Of a stretch of DNA of 64,000 nucleotides, positions 9,031 to 17,725 are shown piece by piece. The notes under the pieces are model-generated. The model ran no database searches and was not told the DNA's origin. It was given only the letters and a program-made list of their open reading frames with translations. Location: assembly GCA_903932145.1 (NCBI GenBank), contig CAIZFE010000022.1:54550-118549 (forward strand), given 5' to 3'. The stretch comes from an uncultured Rhodopila sp. (GTDB taxonomy: Bacteria > Pseudomonadota > Alphaproteobacteria > Acetobacterales > Acetobacteraceae). A program made the translations under genes and the position numbers. Each line of letters opens with the position of its first letter. Within the stretch, counting starts at the first letter, position 1.

Positions 9031-10416
9031 TCACTGGGCCGCGGCCAATGCACCTTCATCTTGCCGTTTGGCCAAGGCTGCGGCGAGGCGGTTGATACCA
9101 GTCTCGATCTGGGCTTCGCCCGGGTTCCCAAACCCAATCAGCACGACCTGGTCGCCGACCGAACCCGCGTCCAGTCCGCAACGGCGCGCCAGGCTGGCGA
9201 TGGCGATGGCGTGTTCGGCACCCTTGGGCAGCGTCCACGCCAGATGCAAACCGGCCATCGTGCCGGCAAGCCACAAATGATCGCCAAAATTCCGATGCAA
9301 CGATGCGATCAGGCTATCGCGCCGGCTGAGGTAAATTTTGCGCCGGTCATGCAAGTGCCGCGCATAACCACCGCTGTCGAGCAGGTTGGCGAGTGCCGTT
9401 TCCTCCAGCCGCCCGGCACGGTCGCCGATCAGCCGGCTGGCGACACGCGCCGGTTCGATCATCCGGTGCGGGACCGCCAGATAGCCAAGCATCATCCCGG
9501 GACCGAGCGTTGCGGCGAAGTCGCCGGCGTGTATGACCAGTTCGGCCTGGTCGAGGCTCATCAACGGTTGAATGTAGGTCAGGTCGTACCGGTACTCGCC
9601 GTCGGAATCCTCCGCGACAATGGTGGCTCCGGACCGGGCGGCCCATGCGAGCAAGGCGTGACGGCGTGCCAGACTCATGACGACGCCCATGGGCCGCTGA
9701 TGTTCAGGCGTGACCAAAGCCAGGGCGCTGGGGCCGGCGGGCAGACGATCGGTTTGGATGCCGTCGGCATTGACCGGAACGCGAACTAGCGTGACGCCCG
9801 TGCTGGCAATCAACGCTTCGGCCCGTGGATCGCACGGCGATTCCACCACCGCTCGGCTGCCCGGGCGCAGCAGCAGATGGGTTGCGATGTGCAGCGCGTG
9901 CTGTCTGCCACTGGCAAGGATGATCTGATCCGGGCTGACGGCGATCCCGCGGGAGGCCGATAGCCAGCGGGCGATCGCGTGGCGTAAGGCCGGATCGCCG
10001 TCCAAATGGTCGTCCGCGAGGCTGGCACCGAGACTATCGAGAGCCGAACGGATCAGCGCGCGCCAACGGCCGGAGGGGAAGAGTCTGGGGTCCGGCCGGC
10101 CGACGCTATGCTCCGCTATGGTTTCGTGGCCGTTGGTTTTGTGGTGTTGGTTATGGCAGGGCGTCGCATCGGCAGCCACGGCCGAACTCACGAAGGTCCC
10201 TTTCGCCGGTTCAGTGCGCAGATAATTCTCGGCGATCAGTCGCTCGTAGGTCAGCAGCACGGTAATGCGGGAAACAGAGAACTGTTCGGCCAGCATCCGC
10301 GTGGACGGCATGCGCGTGTCGGGCGCGAGGCGCGACGATGCGATCAGGTCCCGCAATTGTTCGTAAAGTTGTTGTTGGAGCGGTTGGTCGCGGACGAGCT
10401 TTAGCGGAATCAGCAT
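9031..10416 (-). CDS. MocR/PdxR-type transcriptional regulator lacking the PLP lysine
   Basis: About 461 residues: an N-terminal GntR winged helix (around QLYEQLRDLI through the recognition helix SVSRITVLLTYERL, residues 10-75) fused to an aminotransferase class I-like domain. The domain order is that of MocR regulators. The PLP-lysine motif, normally G-S-F-S-K-T-L, reads GDFAATL, so the Schiff-base lysine is an alanine. I prefer ATG 10416 because the GntR domain begins right after it and the longer upstream frame has no homology-like content; the ribosome site is weak. It may bind a ligand other than PLP or bind PLP non-covalently. Target genes are unknown. Confidence 0.8.
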   Translation of the reverse strand: MLIPLKLVRDQPLQQQLYEQLRDLIASSRLAPDTRMPSTRMLAEQFSVSRITVLLTYERLIAENYLRTEPAKGTFVSSAVAADATPCHNQHHKTNGHETIAEHSVGRPDPRLFPSGRWRALIRSALDSLGASLADDHLDGDPALRHAIARWLSASRGIAVSPDQIILASGRQHALHIATHLLLRPGSRAVVESPCDPRAEALIASTGVTLVRVPVNADGIQTDRLPAGPSALALVTPEHQRPMGVVMSLARRHALLAWAARSGATIVAEDSDGEYRYDLTYIQPLMSLDQAELVIHAGDFAATLGPGMMLGYLAVPHRMIEPARVASRLIGDRAGRLEETALANLLDSGGYARHLHDRRKIYLSRRDSLIASLHRNFGDHLWLAGTMAGLHLAWTLPKGAEHAIAIASLARRCGLDAGSVGDQVVLIGFGNPGEAQIETGINRLAAALAKRQDEGALAAAQ

Positions 10417-10587
10417 GGTGCCGGCCACGTTGGCGCTGCGTCCACGAAATTCACCAATCCGACCATTCGTTACAAACCACCCCTGGATACATGTATTGAA
10501 AAAGCAATAAATCCTGACGATAACGAGCCAAAATATATGCTCCATCCGCATGATGACAAATTATGAGGGTGGTTGCGTTCCCACACC

Positions 10588-10601
10588 TTGATCCATGTCA
10601 A
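10588..10601. promoter_or_regulatory. FNR/ANR-type binding site upstream of ccmI
   Basis: TTGATCCATGTCAA matches the FNR-family consensus TTGAT-N4-ATCAA at nine of ten positions, with the GTCAA variant common in Anr/Dnr sites. It lies in the 333-base gap between the divergent MocR gene and ccmI, about 150 bases before the ccmI start. A second inverted repeat, TCAATGA / TCATTGA (10598-10619), overlaps it. Confidence 0.6.
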
Positions 10602-10749
10602 TGAGGCGCCGGTCATTGATCCTCAAAATACGCCGGGATGTTTCCAACATAGCCATGTTCGAGGACCGTGACCGTCGGTTAGGTTTGCAGTACGATAAAG
10701 ACACGGTGCCTGCCCAGAAAGATGCGAACCCACCACTTCCGGAGAACCA

Positions 10750-12141
10750 ATGATGGCACTGTTCGTCTTGCTGGCCTGCCTCGCGTTCGTGGCCCTGTTG
10801 CCGCTTCTGTTGCCATTGCTGCGCCGCTCGCGCGCTGTGCCGGAACGGGGGCAGTTCGATCGTGTCGTCTATCGCGATCAGCTTCAGGAACTGGATCGCG
10901 ACGTGGCGCGGGAGTTACTTACGGCGACGGAAGCCGCCGGTGCGCGGTTGGAAATCCAGCGGCGTCTGCTCGCGGCCGACACTGTATCAGAACCCGTCGC
11001 GGCGGCCCGGGCCGGGCGCAGTCCGGTTCTGGCGTCGATCATTGTGCTGTTCGCTGTCGGCGGCGCGGGCACGGTCTATTGGCGATTGGGAGCGCCCGGC
11101 ATACCGGATTCCCCGTTTGCCTCGCGGGCTGCCTTGGCGAACGAGGCGCCGGCGGCTGAACCGGCGGGCCACAACGACCTGTCGCAGGCATTGGGCAAAC
11201 TGGCGGCCAAGCTGAAAGCCAATCCATCCGACGCGGATGGTTGGCTGCTGTATGCCCGTACCGCTGGCAGCATGCGCCATTGGGACGAAGCCGTGGACGC
11301 CTATCATCATGCCTTCGCCCTGGGGCGCAACGGGGGGGAACTCCAGGCCGGATACGGTGAGATGCTCGTCCTGCAAGCCGATGGCATCGTTACGCCTGCC
11401 GCGCACGATGCGTTTGTCGCGGCGTTGAAAGACGATCCGAAGCAGGACGTCGCCCAGTACTATTTGGCTCTGGCCGCGGGTCAGTCGGGTGAGCCGGAGA
11501 AGGCGATCAGCGTCTTCCAGGGCTTGCTCGCCGACATTCCCGAGGATTCGCCGATGCGGGAGGAAATCGGTAAGCGCATCGCCGAAGCCGCGAAAGCCGC
11601 CGGCCTGGCAATGCCGGAACTTGCCAAGGGCACACCGGCGGAGGCCGTGGACCCTGACACCGCTGCGATGGAAGCGGCCTCGACCATGCCGGAGGGTGCG
11701 CAGAAAGATATGATCGCCGGCATGGTCGGCAAGCTCGCGACACGGCTGCTCACGGAACCCGGTGACGTTGACGGCTGGATGCGTCTCGGCCGAGCCTATG
11801 TGGTGATGGGTGACCGGGACAAGGCGGCGGATGCCTATGATCACGCCGTCGCGCTCAAGCCCGACGAGGTAGGCATTCGGCTACAAGCGATTGAGGGATT
11901 GCTGTCCGGATTGAAACCCGATGCCCCGCTGCCACCGCGTGCCGTCGTCTTGCTTCGTCAGGTGGAACGCATCGCGCCGGAGGAGCCCGAGGTGTTGTGG
12001 TATCTGGGGATCGTTGCCGCCCGCGATGCGCATCCGACCGACGCTAAACAGTATTGGACGCGCCTGCTGGCGAAGCTGCCCGTCGACGGAGAGGACGCCA
12101 AGATGGTGAAGGGCGCGATGGGATCGCTGAGCGGCGGTTAG
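10750..12141 (+). CDS. ccmI: c-type cytochrome biogenesis protein CcmI/CycH
   Basis: A 463-residue protein with an N-terminal membrane helix, a short charged region with the CcmI pattern FDRVVYRDQLQELDRDVARELL, a second membrane helix near residue 95 and TPR repeats in the C-terminal half. CcmI is the apocytochrome-binding subunit that feeds heme ligation in system I maturation. A GGAGA ribosome site precedes tandem ATGs at 10750 and 10753. The rest of ccm is not present, so this copy stands alone next to a multiheme cytochrome operon, with an FNR-type box upstream. Confidence 0.85.
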   Translation: MMALFVLLACLAFVALLPLLLPLLRRSRAVPERGQFDRVVYRDQLQELDRDVARELLTATEAAGARLEIQRRLLAADTVSEPVAAARAGRSPVLASIIVLFAVGGAGTVYWRLGAPGIPDSPFASRAALANEAPAAEPAGHNDLSQALGKLAAKLKANPSDADGWLLYARTAGSMRHWDEAVDAYHHAFALGRNGGELQAGYGEMLVLQADGIVTPAAHDAFVAALKDDPKQDVAQYYLALAAGQSGEPEKAISVFQGLLADIPEDSPMREEIGKRIAEAAKAAGLAMPELAKGTPAEAVDPDTAAMEAASTMPEGAQKDMIAGMVGKLATRLLTEPGDVDGWMRLGRAYVVMGDRDKAADAYDHAVALKPDEVGIRLQAIEGLLSGLKPDAPLPPRAVVLLRQVERIAPEEPEVLWYLGIVAARDAHPTDAKQYWTRLLAKLPVDGEDAKMVKGAMGSLSGG

Positions 12142-12155
12142 AACGACAGGACTTT

Positions 12156-12185
12156 GCCCGTGCAACCGGTGGCGGTAGCACGGGC
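12156..12185. terminator. Stem-loop between convergent ccmI and universal stress gene
   Basis: An 8-bp inverted repeat, GCCCGTGC at 12156-12163 and GCACGGGC at 12178-12185, with a 14-base loop, fills the 57-base gap between two convergent stops. No strong T run follows, so terminator strength is uncertain. Confidence 0.45.
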
Positions 12186-12198
12186 GAAAACCTTGATA

Positions 12199-13029
12199 TC
12201 AATGCGACACCAGTGAGCAACGCCCCGCCCGCAGCAGCAGATCGCGGGTTACGCCGCCCAGTGCCCACTCCCGCACCCGGCTGTGGCCATACGCGCCGGC
12301 TACCAAAAGATCGCCTCCCTGTTCCTCCACGATTGCACTCAGCTTCCCGGCGTCGTCCCCCGTCGCGGGCGACACAAGCGCCGTAGCCTCGATGCCGTGC
12401 CGCTTGAGCCAGCCAACGACGTCCTGAAGGTCGGCTTTGGCGGCGGCAAGGTCCTGTTCGGCCGCGATCTCGACCACCGTCACCCGACGCGCCACTTGCA
12501 GCAGCGGCAGTGCGTCGCAGATCGCCCGGCGGGTTTCCCCGGTGTCTTTCCAGCCCACAACGATGTGGTCCAGCGCGAGTCGATCCGTCCCGGCCGGAAC
12601 AATCAGGCAGGGCCGGCCAGCCTGCATGACGAAGTCTCCCATATCGACATGCCGCGACGAATCGAACAGCGACGCGTTGCGATCCACGCCGGTAATCACG
12701 AGGTCGGCGCAGCGTGCCTGTCGAGCCAGATAGTCCGACAATGATCGGTGAGTGACCGCCGAACGCCACTCGACTTTCCCTACGCTTGCGTCCAGCGCGG
12801 CATGAAATTCGGCCTCGGCCGCTTTAATCTCGTCATCGATTTCTTGTCGATCCTGCTCGATGATCTCGGCCGGGACATAGCCGTCGTTGTAGATCAGCCG
12901 CATCGGCTGGCAGGCGGCGATTCCGACCACGCTGGCATGCAGCCGGTTCGCGAGGTTACGCGCGATACCAAGCAGAGCGGTGTTGGGGTGCCCAAGTTCC
13001 AGATGCACCATCAAGGTCGCGTAGCTCAT
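12199..13029 (-). CDS. Universal stress protein, tandem UspA domains
   Basis: A 276-residue two-domain universal stress protein. The second domain keeps the ATP-binding pattern G-x2-G-x9-G-(S/T) in GAYGHSRVREWALGGVT near the C-terminus; the first is degenerate. The ATG at 13029 follows GGGAGA and starts the domain exactly; a longer frame begins 48 bases upstream. A perfect FNR-type box sits 54-67 bases upstream of the start, which fits anaerobic or low-oxygen induction as known for several bacterial USPs. Confidence 0.9.
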   Translation of the reverse strand: MSYATLMVHLELGHPNTALLGIARNLANRLHASVVGIAACQPMRLIYNDGYVPAEIIEQDRQEIDDEIKAAEAEFHAALDASVGKVEWRSAVTHRSLSDYLARQARCADLVITGVDRNASLFDSSRHVDMGDFVMQAGRPCLIVPAGTDRLALDHIVVGWKDTGETRRAICDALPLLQVARRVTVVEIAAEQDLAAAKADLQDVVGWLKRHGIEATALVSPATGDDAGKLSAIVEEQGGDLLVAGAYGHSRVREWALGGVTRDLLLRAGRCSLVSH

Positions 13030-13082
13030 TGTCCGTTCTCCCGGGTAATGTTGAATGATACCGAGGAGATGCGCCACGCGCC

Positions 13083-13096
13083 TTGATGCGCATCAA
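13083..13096. promoter_or_regulatory. Perfect FNR-type palindrome upstream of the USP gene
   Basis: TTGATGCGCATCAA is an exact TTGAT-N4-ATCAA site. It is 54 bases or more upstream of the USP start codon and 14 bases downstream of the stop of the phasin-like gene, so it most likely controls the USP gene. Confidence 0.75.
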
Positions 13097-13109
13097 TCGT
13101 GCGGACGGA

Positions 13110-13472
13110 TCAGTCCGCCGCAGCCGCCGGAGCATCGTTGGCGGTGATGGTTGACCACGTCCGATTGAGTTCCGAACTTATCTTTTGTGCCAAACCGAGT
13201 GTGCGGCCCGAGCCGCGGCGCAACACCTCAAGTTCCGCCTGAACGAAGGCATCCGGTGTGCGGGCCGCGGTCAGAAGACTCAGGTCCTCCATGCTTCCCT
13301 CCAGGATGCCCTGGCCCAACTCGATCTGCCGCATCGCGAGATGCATCATGCCCGTCATCCAGGTCTCATAGCCACGCGTGATTCGGTTGAGAGTCTCCTG
13401 TCCGCTGCGCGCCGTCTCCAGCAGGCGATCGACGGGGCTTTGCGGGTTTGTTGAAGTTTCGGTCGCTGACAT
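13110..13472 (-). CDS. Phasin-like protein
   Basis: A 120-residue, mostly helical protein with amphipathic helices and a low-complexity alanine tail, resembling phasin-family granule proteins. It begins behind a strong AGGAGG site. It sits upstream of the USP gene on the same strand. A poor FNR-like sequence (TTGATCTGCCGCAA, 13537-13550) lies in its leader. Phasins coat polyhydroxyalkanoate granules; assignment here rests on length, helical pattern and context, so a generic helical protein remains possible. Confidence 0.55.
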   Translation of the reverse strand: MSATETSTNPQSPVDRLLETARSGQETLNRITRGYETWMTGMMHLAMRQIELGQGILEGSMEDLSLLTAARTPDAFVQAELEVLRRGSGRTLGLAQKISSELNRTWSTITANDAPAAAAD

Positions 13473-13697
13473 GGCAGTCCTCCTGTGAAACTACATGTTC
13501 ACAACCGCATCCGCCGGCCAAAATCGAGGGTGGGACTTGATCTGCCGCAAGTTACACTTGCGGTTGAACCGATCGTGACCCCGGGTGTCTGCGCCCGCCA
13601 TTTTGGTTTGATGTCGATCTGATGTGGACGCCAACGGGTGCCGTCTGGGATTGCGCCGGCGGAAGGTCCGTAAGCCCGGCGATTCCGGTTCGGCGCT

Positions 13698-13711
13698 TTG
13701 ACCGCGATCAA
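13698..13711. promoter_or_regulatory. FNR-type site upstream of the CBS gene
   Basis: TTGACCGCGATCAA matches the FNR-type consensus at nine of ten positions. It is centred about 60 bases upstream of the CBS start codon, a usual activating distance once a short leader is allowed for. Confidence 0.65.
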
Positions 13712-13764
13712 AGACATGGGTCCTTGTCCGAGCCATTTATGCGCGGCAATCAGGAGGATTGACC

Positions 13765-14235
13765 ATGTCCATCACCGCGGCCGACATTATGACGACTCAG
13801 GTCACCGTCGTGACACCACACACCAGCATGGCGGAGATCGCCTCGCTGCTTGCCAGCAAGCATCTTAGCGCTGTTCCGGTATGCCACCCGGACAAGACCC
13901 TGGCGGGAATCGTCAGCGAAAACGATATTCTGAAACCATTCCGCGAATCCGTCAGGGCGCGGCGCGACTGGTGGCTGGGTGTCATCGCGGAAGGCGAGGA
14001 ACTGCCGCAGGATTTTCTGGACTACCTGCGCCAGGATACCCGCTCCGCGGCCGACATCATGGTCCCGCACGTCTTCACGACGGTCGAGAGCGCCACCTTG
14101 CCGGAGCTCGCGGACCTGATGATCAAGCACGCTGTGAAACGTCTGCCGGTGCTGCGCGACGGCAAGCTGGTGGGTATCGTCAGCCGGGCGGATCTGGTGG
14201 CGGCGATCGCGCGGGCGCCGGGGATGCTGGTGTAA
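13765..14235 (+). CDS. CBS-domain pair protein
   Basis: A 156-residue stand-alone protein with two CBS motifs, beginning ADIMTTQVTVVTP and ADIMVPHVFTTVE, each ending in the usual GIVS strand. Such modules bind adenosyl nucleotides and often act as energy or redox sensors. I chose ATG 13765 (AGGAGG at 13752-13757) over an in-frame TTG six bases upstream. The stop directly abuts the stop of the convergent potassium channel gene. An FNR-type box lies upstream. Confidence 0.88.
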   Translation: MSITAADIMTTQVTVVTPHTSMAEIASLLASKHLSAVPVCHPDKTLAGIVSENDILKPFRESVRARRDWWLGVIAEGEELPQDFLDYLRQDTRSAADIMVPHVFTTVESATLPELADLMIKHAVKRLPVLRDGKLVGIVSRADLVAAIARAPGMLV

Positions 14236-15135
14236 TCAGCGCGCGTTGCTGCTGTCAGGCTCCAGCACGCCGATACGGCCCAGATCAGCAGTCGCGTGCC
14301 CTTTGTCATCGAACGTGACCGCGTCGGCGTAGTGCATCCCGAAGCGGATGCGGTCAGCCGTGTAGGTCTGCATGCATTGCACCGTCGCCGCCAGCGTCTG
14401 ATCGTGGGCATCGAAGGTCAGGAACAGCTTCGCATCCGCGGCGATCAAAGCGGCTGAATCGTAGCCATGCAGCGGGCTCTTGTCGTCGATGATGTGCAGC
14501 AACGTCCATGGCATCACGAACAGCGGCAAATGCGGCTGTGCCAGATGCAGATCGTGGATGCGCCGGAAGTAACCGCCCTCGGCCGTTTTCTCCGCCAGCA
14601 GAACGAACAGCCGGGCGTTGGCGCTGCTCATGACCGCCCGGCGTCCGTTGGCCAGGCGCAGCATCAACGCGGGCTTGCCGTTGCGGAGTGTGACTACCGC
14701 GTCGCCGGCATAGGTGATCTTCGCTCTGGGGCGGGAGAAGCGGACGAACAGCAAGCCGGTGACGATGGCGGTAAAGGCCGTCCCGGTGACCAGTTCAGCG
14801 CTACTGACGATGTGGCCATACTGCGACCTGGGCGCCATGACGCCGTACCCGACCGTCGCCAGGGTTTCGATGCTGAAATAGAAGACATCACCGAACGACC
14901 CTGGCTTTGTGTTCACGATGCCGGCCGGGTCCAATAGATATAGCAGGGCGAAGAACAGGTTGATGACCAGCCAGCAGCCGATCATCGCGACAACGAACCC
15001 CGGCCAGGACAGGCCGATGGCAAGATGGTACGGATCACTCAGGTCCAGCCGGGGGATGCCAAGCTTCCAATGCCCGGACCCCTCGCGTCCGATGGCCAGC
15101 CTTTTGGGTGGCCGGATTTTGCTGATGATCGACAT
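14236..15135 (-). CDS. Inward-rectifier potassium channel, KirBac type
   Basis: A 299-residue channel with two membrane helices, a pore helix and the potassium selectivity filter TVGYG at residues 94-98, followed by a cytoplasmic immunoglobulin-like beta domain that gates Kir channels. An amphipathic slide-helix region (DLSDPYH, residues 31-37) is also present. It is convergent with the CBS gene with no spacer. Ligand control, if any, is not visible. Confidence 0.92.
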   Translation of the reverse strand: MSIISKIRPPKRLAIGREGSGHWKLGIPRLDLSDPYHLAIGLSWPGFVVAMIGCWLVINLFFALLYLLDPAGIVNTKPGSFGDVFYFSIETLATVGYGVMAPRSQYGHIVSSAELVTGTAFTAIVTGLLFVRFSRPRAKITYAGDAVVTLRNGKPALMLRLANGRRAVMSSANARLFVLLAEKTAEGGYFRRIHDLHLAQPHLPLFVMPWTLLHIIDDKSPLHGYDSAALIAADAKLFLTFDAHDQTLAATVQCMQTYTADRIRFGMHYADAVTFDDKGHATADLGRIGVLEPDSSNAR

Positions 15136-15228
15136 ACCACGATACTAGATCGCGGTTTGCGACGTTACGCTACCCTAAATCGATGCCTGATGAAACGAAG
15201 CCGCCGCCGGCAGGCCTCGTCCCGCTCC

Positions 15229-15963
15229 TTACACGTTCATGCCAGCGAGGATGGAGGATGTAGGACTGGTCAGGTCAGATGTGGCATTGGCTGCATAGGC
15301 GCTGGCGGCGAATCGCTGCTGAAAGTAGTCGCCGCGATTTGGATTCCAACCGGCCGCGGTGGTGCCGCCCGTGTTTGTACTGCCGGTGTTGGAGGTATCG
15401 TCGCTGTCATGCCGGTGGGAGTGTCCGGTCGCGGTTTGCCGCGGAGACCCGTTGGCGATCGAATTCAGATCGGACGCGATGTTCTGGAAGTCCGCACTAA
15501 GGGTCGCGCCAAGTCTCGCGGTTGCGGTTGTGGCATCGGCCGATGTACCGGATGTGCCGCTGCTGCCGGACGTATTCGCGCCGCTGCCTGCCGACCCCGA
15601 GCCGCCGGTCAACGTCGAGATCAAGGATTGCAGGTCGGCGAGAAGTTGCGATTGCAGGCCGCTGCCGCCCGGTTGGCCGGAAGGCGGCCCTGACGCTTGC
15701 TGGGCTGACGCGGTACTGCCCGATCCAGCCGTCCGCGATGCCTGGCTGTTACCGAACGCGAGTAACGCGAACGACATGCCGTCCGACAATCCCGTGGACA
15801 TGCCCCCGGTGACCGGTGTCTTCGTTGCTGAAGCGGATGACGAGTTCGCGCCGATCGTACTGTCCCACCCGCCGACCGATCCGGATGGAGACAGTGGGGA
15901 CGGCCAATTGGCGCCGGCTGGCGGCGTCCAAGGCTGGTTTTGCCCGGATATGGAACTCAGCAC
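15229..15963 (-). CDS. Ser/Gly/Thr-rich protein of unknown function
   Basis: A 244-residue low-complexity protein rich in Gly, Ser, Thr and Ala, with a defined C-terminus (SAYAANATSDLTSPTSSILAG). The frame stays open for 95 more codons upstream, but GTG 15963 behind an AAAGGAGT site fits best, and upstream residues look non-coding. No signal peptide or known domain was recognised. A His-rich patch (HSHRHDSDD) occurs near residue 185. It could be a secreted or surface-associated low-complexity protein. Confidence 0.5.
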   Translation of the reverse strand: MLSSISGQNQPWTPPAGANWPSPLSPSGSVGGWDSTIGANSSSASATKTPVTGGMSTGLSDGMSFALLAFGNSQASRTAGSGSTASAQQASGPPSGQPGGSGLQSQLLADLQSLISTLTGGSGSAGSGANTSGSSGTSGTSADATTATARLGATLSADFQNIASDLNSIANGSPRQTATGHSHRHDSDDTSNTGSTNTGGTTAAGWNPNRGDYFQQRFAASAYAANATSDLTSPTSSILAGMNV

Positions 15964-16190
15964 CTCTGGTACTCCTTTTCTTGCAGTGGACTCACCATTG
16001 CTCCAGCATGATCCGGGCCACGCAAAGGCCATTGAAACGGCACATGATTTCGAAATGGAAGGCGGCAATTTTTGCCGGCCGGCAGCAATCATCAGGCACA
16101 AACGGCCCGTACACCCGGACAGTGGGGTATATTGCATGCCACGGACCCTGCCGGTAACCTCCGCCGCGCTGAACAAGGGGTGGTTTTCAC

Positions 16191-16808
16191 ATGGACATGA
16201 CAGGCGAGCGGCGCATTGCGGCACCGCGCCAAACCGTATGGGAAGCACTCAACGACCCGGAAGTGCTCAAAGCCAGCATACCGGGCTGTGAGAGCCTCGA
16301 GAAACTGGGGGACGACCAGATGAAGGCCACGGCCGCCGTCAAGGTCGGCCCGATTTCCGCTCGTTTCACCGGCAAGGTGCAACTAACCGACATCGATCCG
16401 CCGAATGGCTACCGCATCAGTGGCGAAGGGCAGGGCGGTGTCGCTGGGTTCGCCAAGGGGGGTGCCAACGTGTACCTGAAGGATGACGGCGCCGACACGC
16501 TGCTGAGTTACCAGGTCAACGCCCAGGTTGGCGGCAAGCTCGCACAACTCGGTGGCCGCTTAATCGACGCCACCGCCAAGCAGATGGCAGACGCGTTCTT
16601 CGATCGCTTCAGCGCGCAGGTCCGCGCGATGGTGCCCGTTTCAGCTGCGGAACCTATCGCCGCACCGATCGCGGCCGCACCGGCTTCCGCTGAGATTTCT
16701 TTGTTGTCGCTGATCCCGAAAGAGCCGTTCGGCCTGCCCATCGCCGCCTGGGTCGGCGTGGGTGTGTTCACCATCATGATCCTACTCATGCTGGGAAGCA
16801 TGCTCTAG
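16191..16808 (+). CDS. coxG: CoxG-like SRPBCC-domain protein
   Basis: A 205-residue protein with a CoxG/SRPBCC lipid-binding fold (start GERRIAAPRQTVWEALNDPEVLKASIPGC) and a single C-terminal membrane helix. In Oligotropha, CoxG helps anchor carbon monoxide dehydrogenase to the membrane. An AAGGGG site precedes the start; ATG 16197 is an alternative. The stop overlaps the next gene by one base. No CO dehydrogenase structural genes (coxMSL) lie in the window, so the real partner enzyme is unknown. Confidence 0.85.
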   Translation: MDMTGERRIAAPRQTVWEALNDPEVLKASIPGCESLEKLGDDQMKATAAVKVGPISARFTGKVQLTDIDPPNGYRISGEGQGGVAGFAKGGANVYLKDDGADTLLSYQVNAQVGGKLAQLGGRLIDATAKQMADAFFDRFSAQVRAMVPVSAAEPIAAPIAAAPASAEISLLSLIPKEPFGLPIAAWVGVGVFTIMILLMLGSML

Positions 16809-17722
16809 TGACGGCGCTTCCTGGAACGGTCGCCGCCACCGCTCAACTGCTGGGCGACAACGGCTATATCGCCGACCTGGAGTTGGCGACGACTGTGCAT
16901 CTGGCTTTGACGATGCAACGTCCTCTGTTCCTGGAAGGCGAGCCGGGGACGGGCAAGACCGAGATTTCCAAAGTGCTGGCGGCTGGCCTGAACCGCCGGC
17001 TGGTCCGGCTGCAATGCTACGACGGCATGGATTTGTCCGCCGCGGCGTATGAATGGGACCACGCCCGCCAGTTGATGGCGATCCGCCTGGCCGAGGCGGC
17101 CGGCCAGACCGACCGCGACGAACTGTCCCGCGATATCTACACCCGCGAGTTCCTCCAGGCGCGGCCGTTGCTGTCGGCGATCGATCCCGACCTGCCGCCG
17201 GCCGTGCTGCTGATCGACGAACTCGACCGGGCGGATGAACCGTTCGAGGCATTCTTGCTGGAGTTGCTGGCGGATTTCCAGATCACCATTCCCGAATTCG
17301 GCACTGTCCGCGCGAAGACCAAGCCGGTGGTGATCCTGACGTCGAACCGCACGCGCGAGGTCCACGATGCGATCAGGCGCCGCTGTCTGTATCACTGGGT
17401 CGATTACCCCGACGCGGCGCGTGAACGGGCGATCCTGGCGGTGAAGGCTCCCGGAGTGCCGGACAAGCTGGCGCAACAGGTGGTCGATTTCGTGCAACGT
17501 TTGCGCGGCGAGGAACTGTTCAAGTTGCCGGGCGTGGCCGAGACGATCGACTGGGCGCAGGCGCTGACCTACCTGAACAAGACGGAACTGACGGCGGGCG
17601 ACGTGGATGACACGTTGGGCGTGCTGCTGAAATACCAGGACGACATCGCGAAGGTCCGCGGGGCAGAGGCGGCGCGGTTGGTGACGGAGATTGGAGCCAA
17701 CATACAAGCTCGGCCGGTATAA
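16808..17722 (+). CDS. coxD: MoxR-family AAA+ ATPase, CoxD-like
   Basis: A 304-residue AAA+ ATPase with Walker A GEPGTGKT at 44-51, Walker B LLIDELD and sensor region ILTSNRTREVHDA. It uses GTG 16808, sharing one base with the coxG stop (TAGTG). CoxD and its VWA partner CoxE act in activation of the molybdenum-copper centre of CO dehydrogenase-type enzymes. No CoxE follows: the next plus-strand space is occupied by minus-strand remnants, so the usual coxDE pair is incomplete here. Confidence 0.85.
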   Translation: MTALPGTVAATAQLLGDNGYIADLELATTVHLALTMQRPLFLEGEPGTGKTEISKVLAAGLNRRLVRLQCYDGMDLSAAAYEWDHARQLMAIRLAEAAGQTDRDELSRDIYTREFLQARPLLSAIDPDLPPAVLLIDELDRADEPFEAFLLELLADFQITIPEFGTVRAKTKPVVILTSNRTREVHDAIRRRCLYHWVDYPDAARERAILAVKAPGVPDKLAQQVVDFVQRLRGEELFKLPGVAETIDWAQALTYLNKTELTAGDVDDTLGVLLKYQDDIAKVRGAEAARLVTEIGANIQARPV

Positions 17723-17725
17723 ACT

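Noticed and set aside
12190..12205. TTGATATCAA near the USP stop as a regulatory site
   Set aside because: It lacks the four-base spacer of FNR sites and lies inside or after gene ends.
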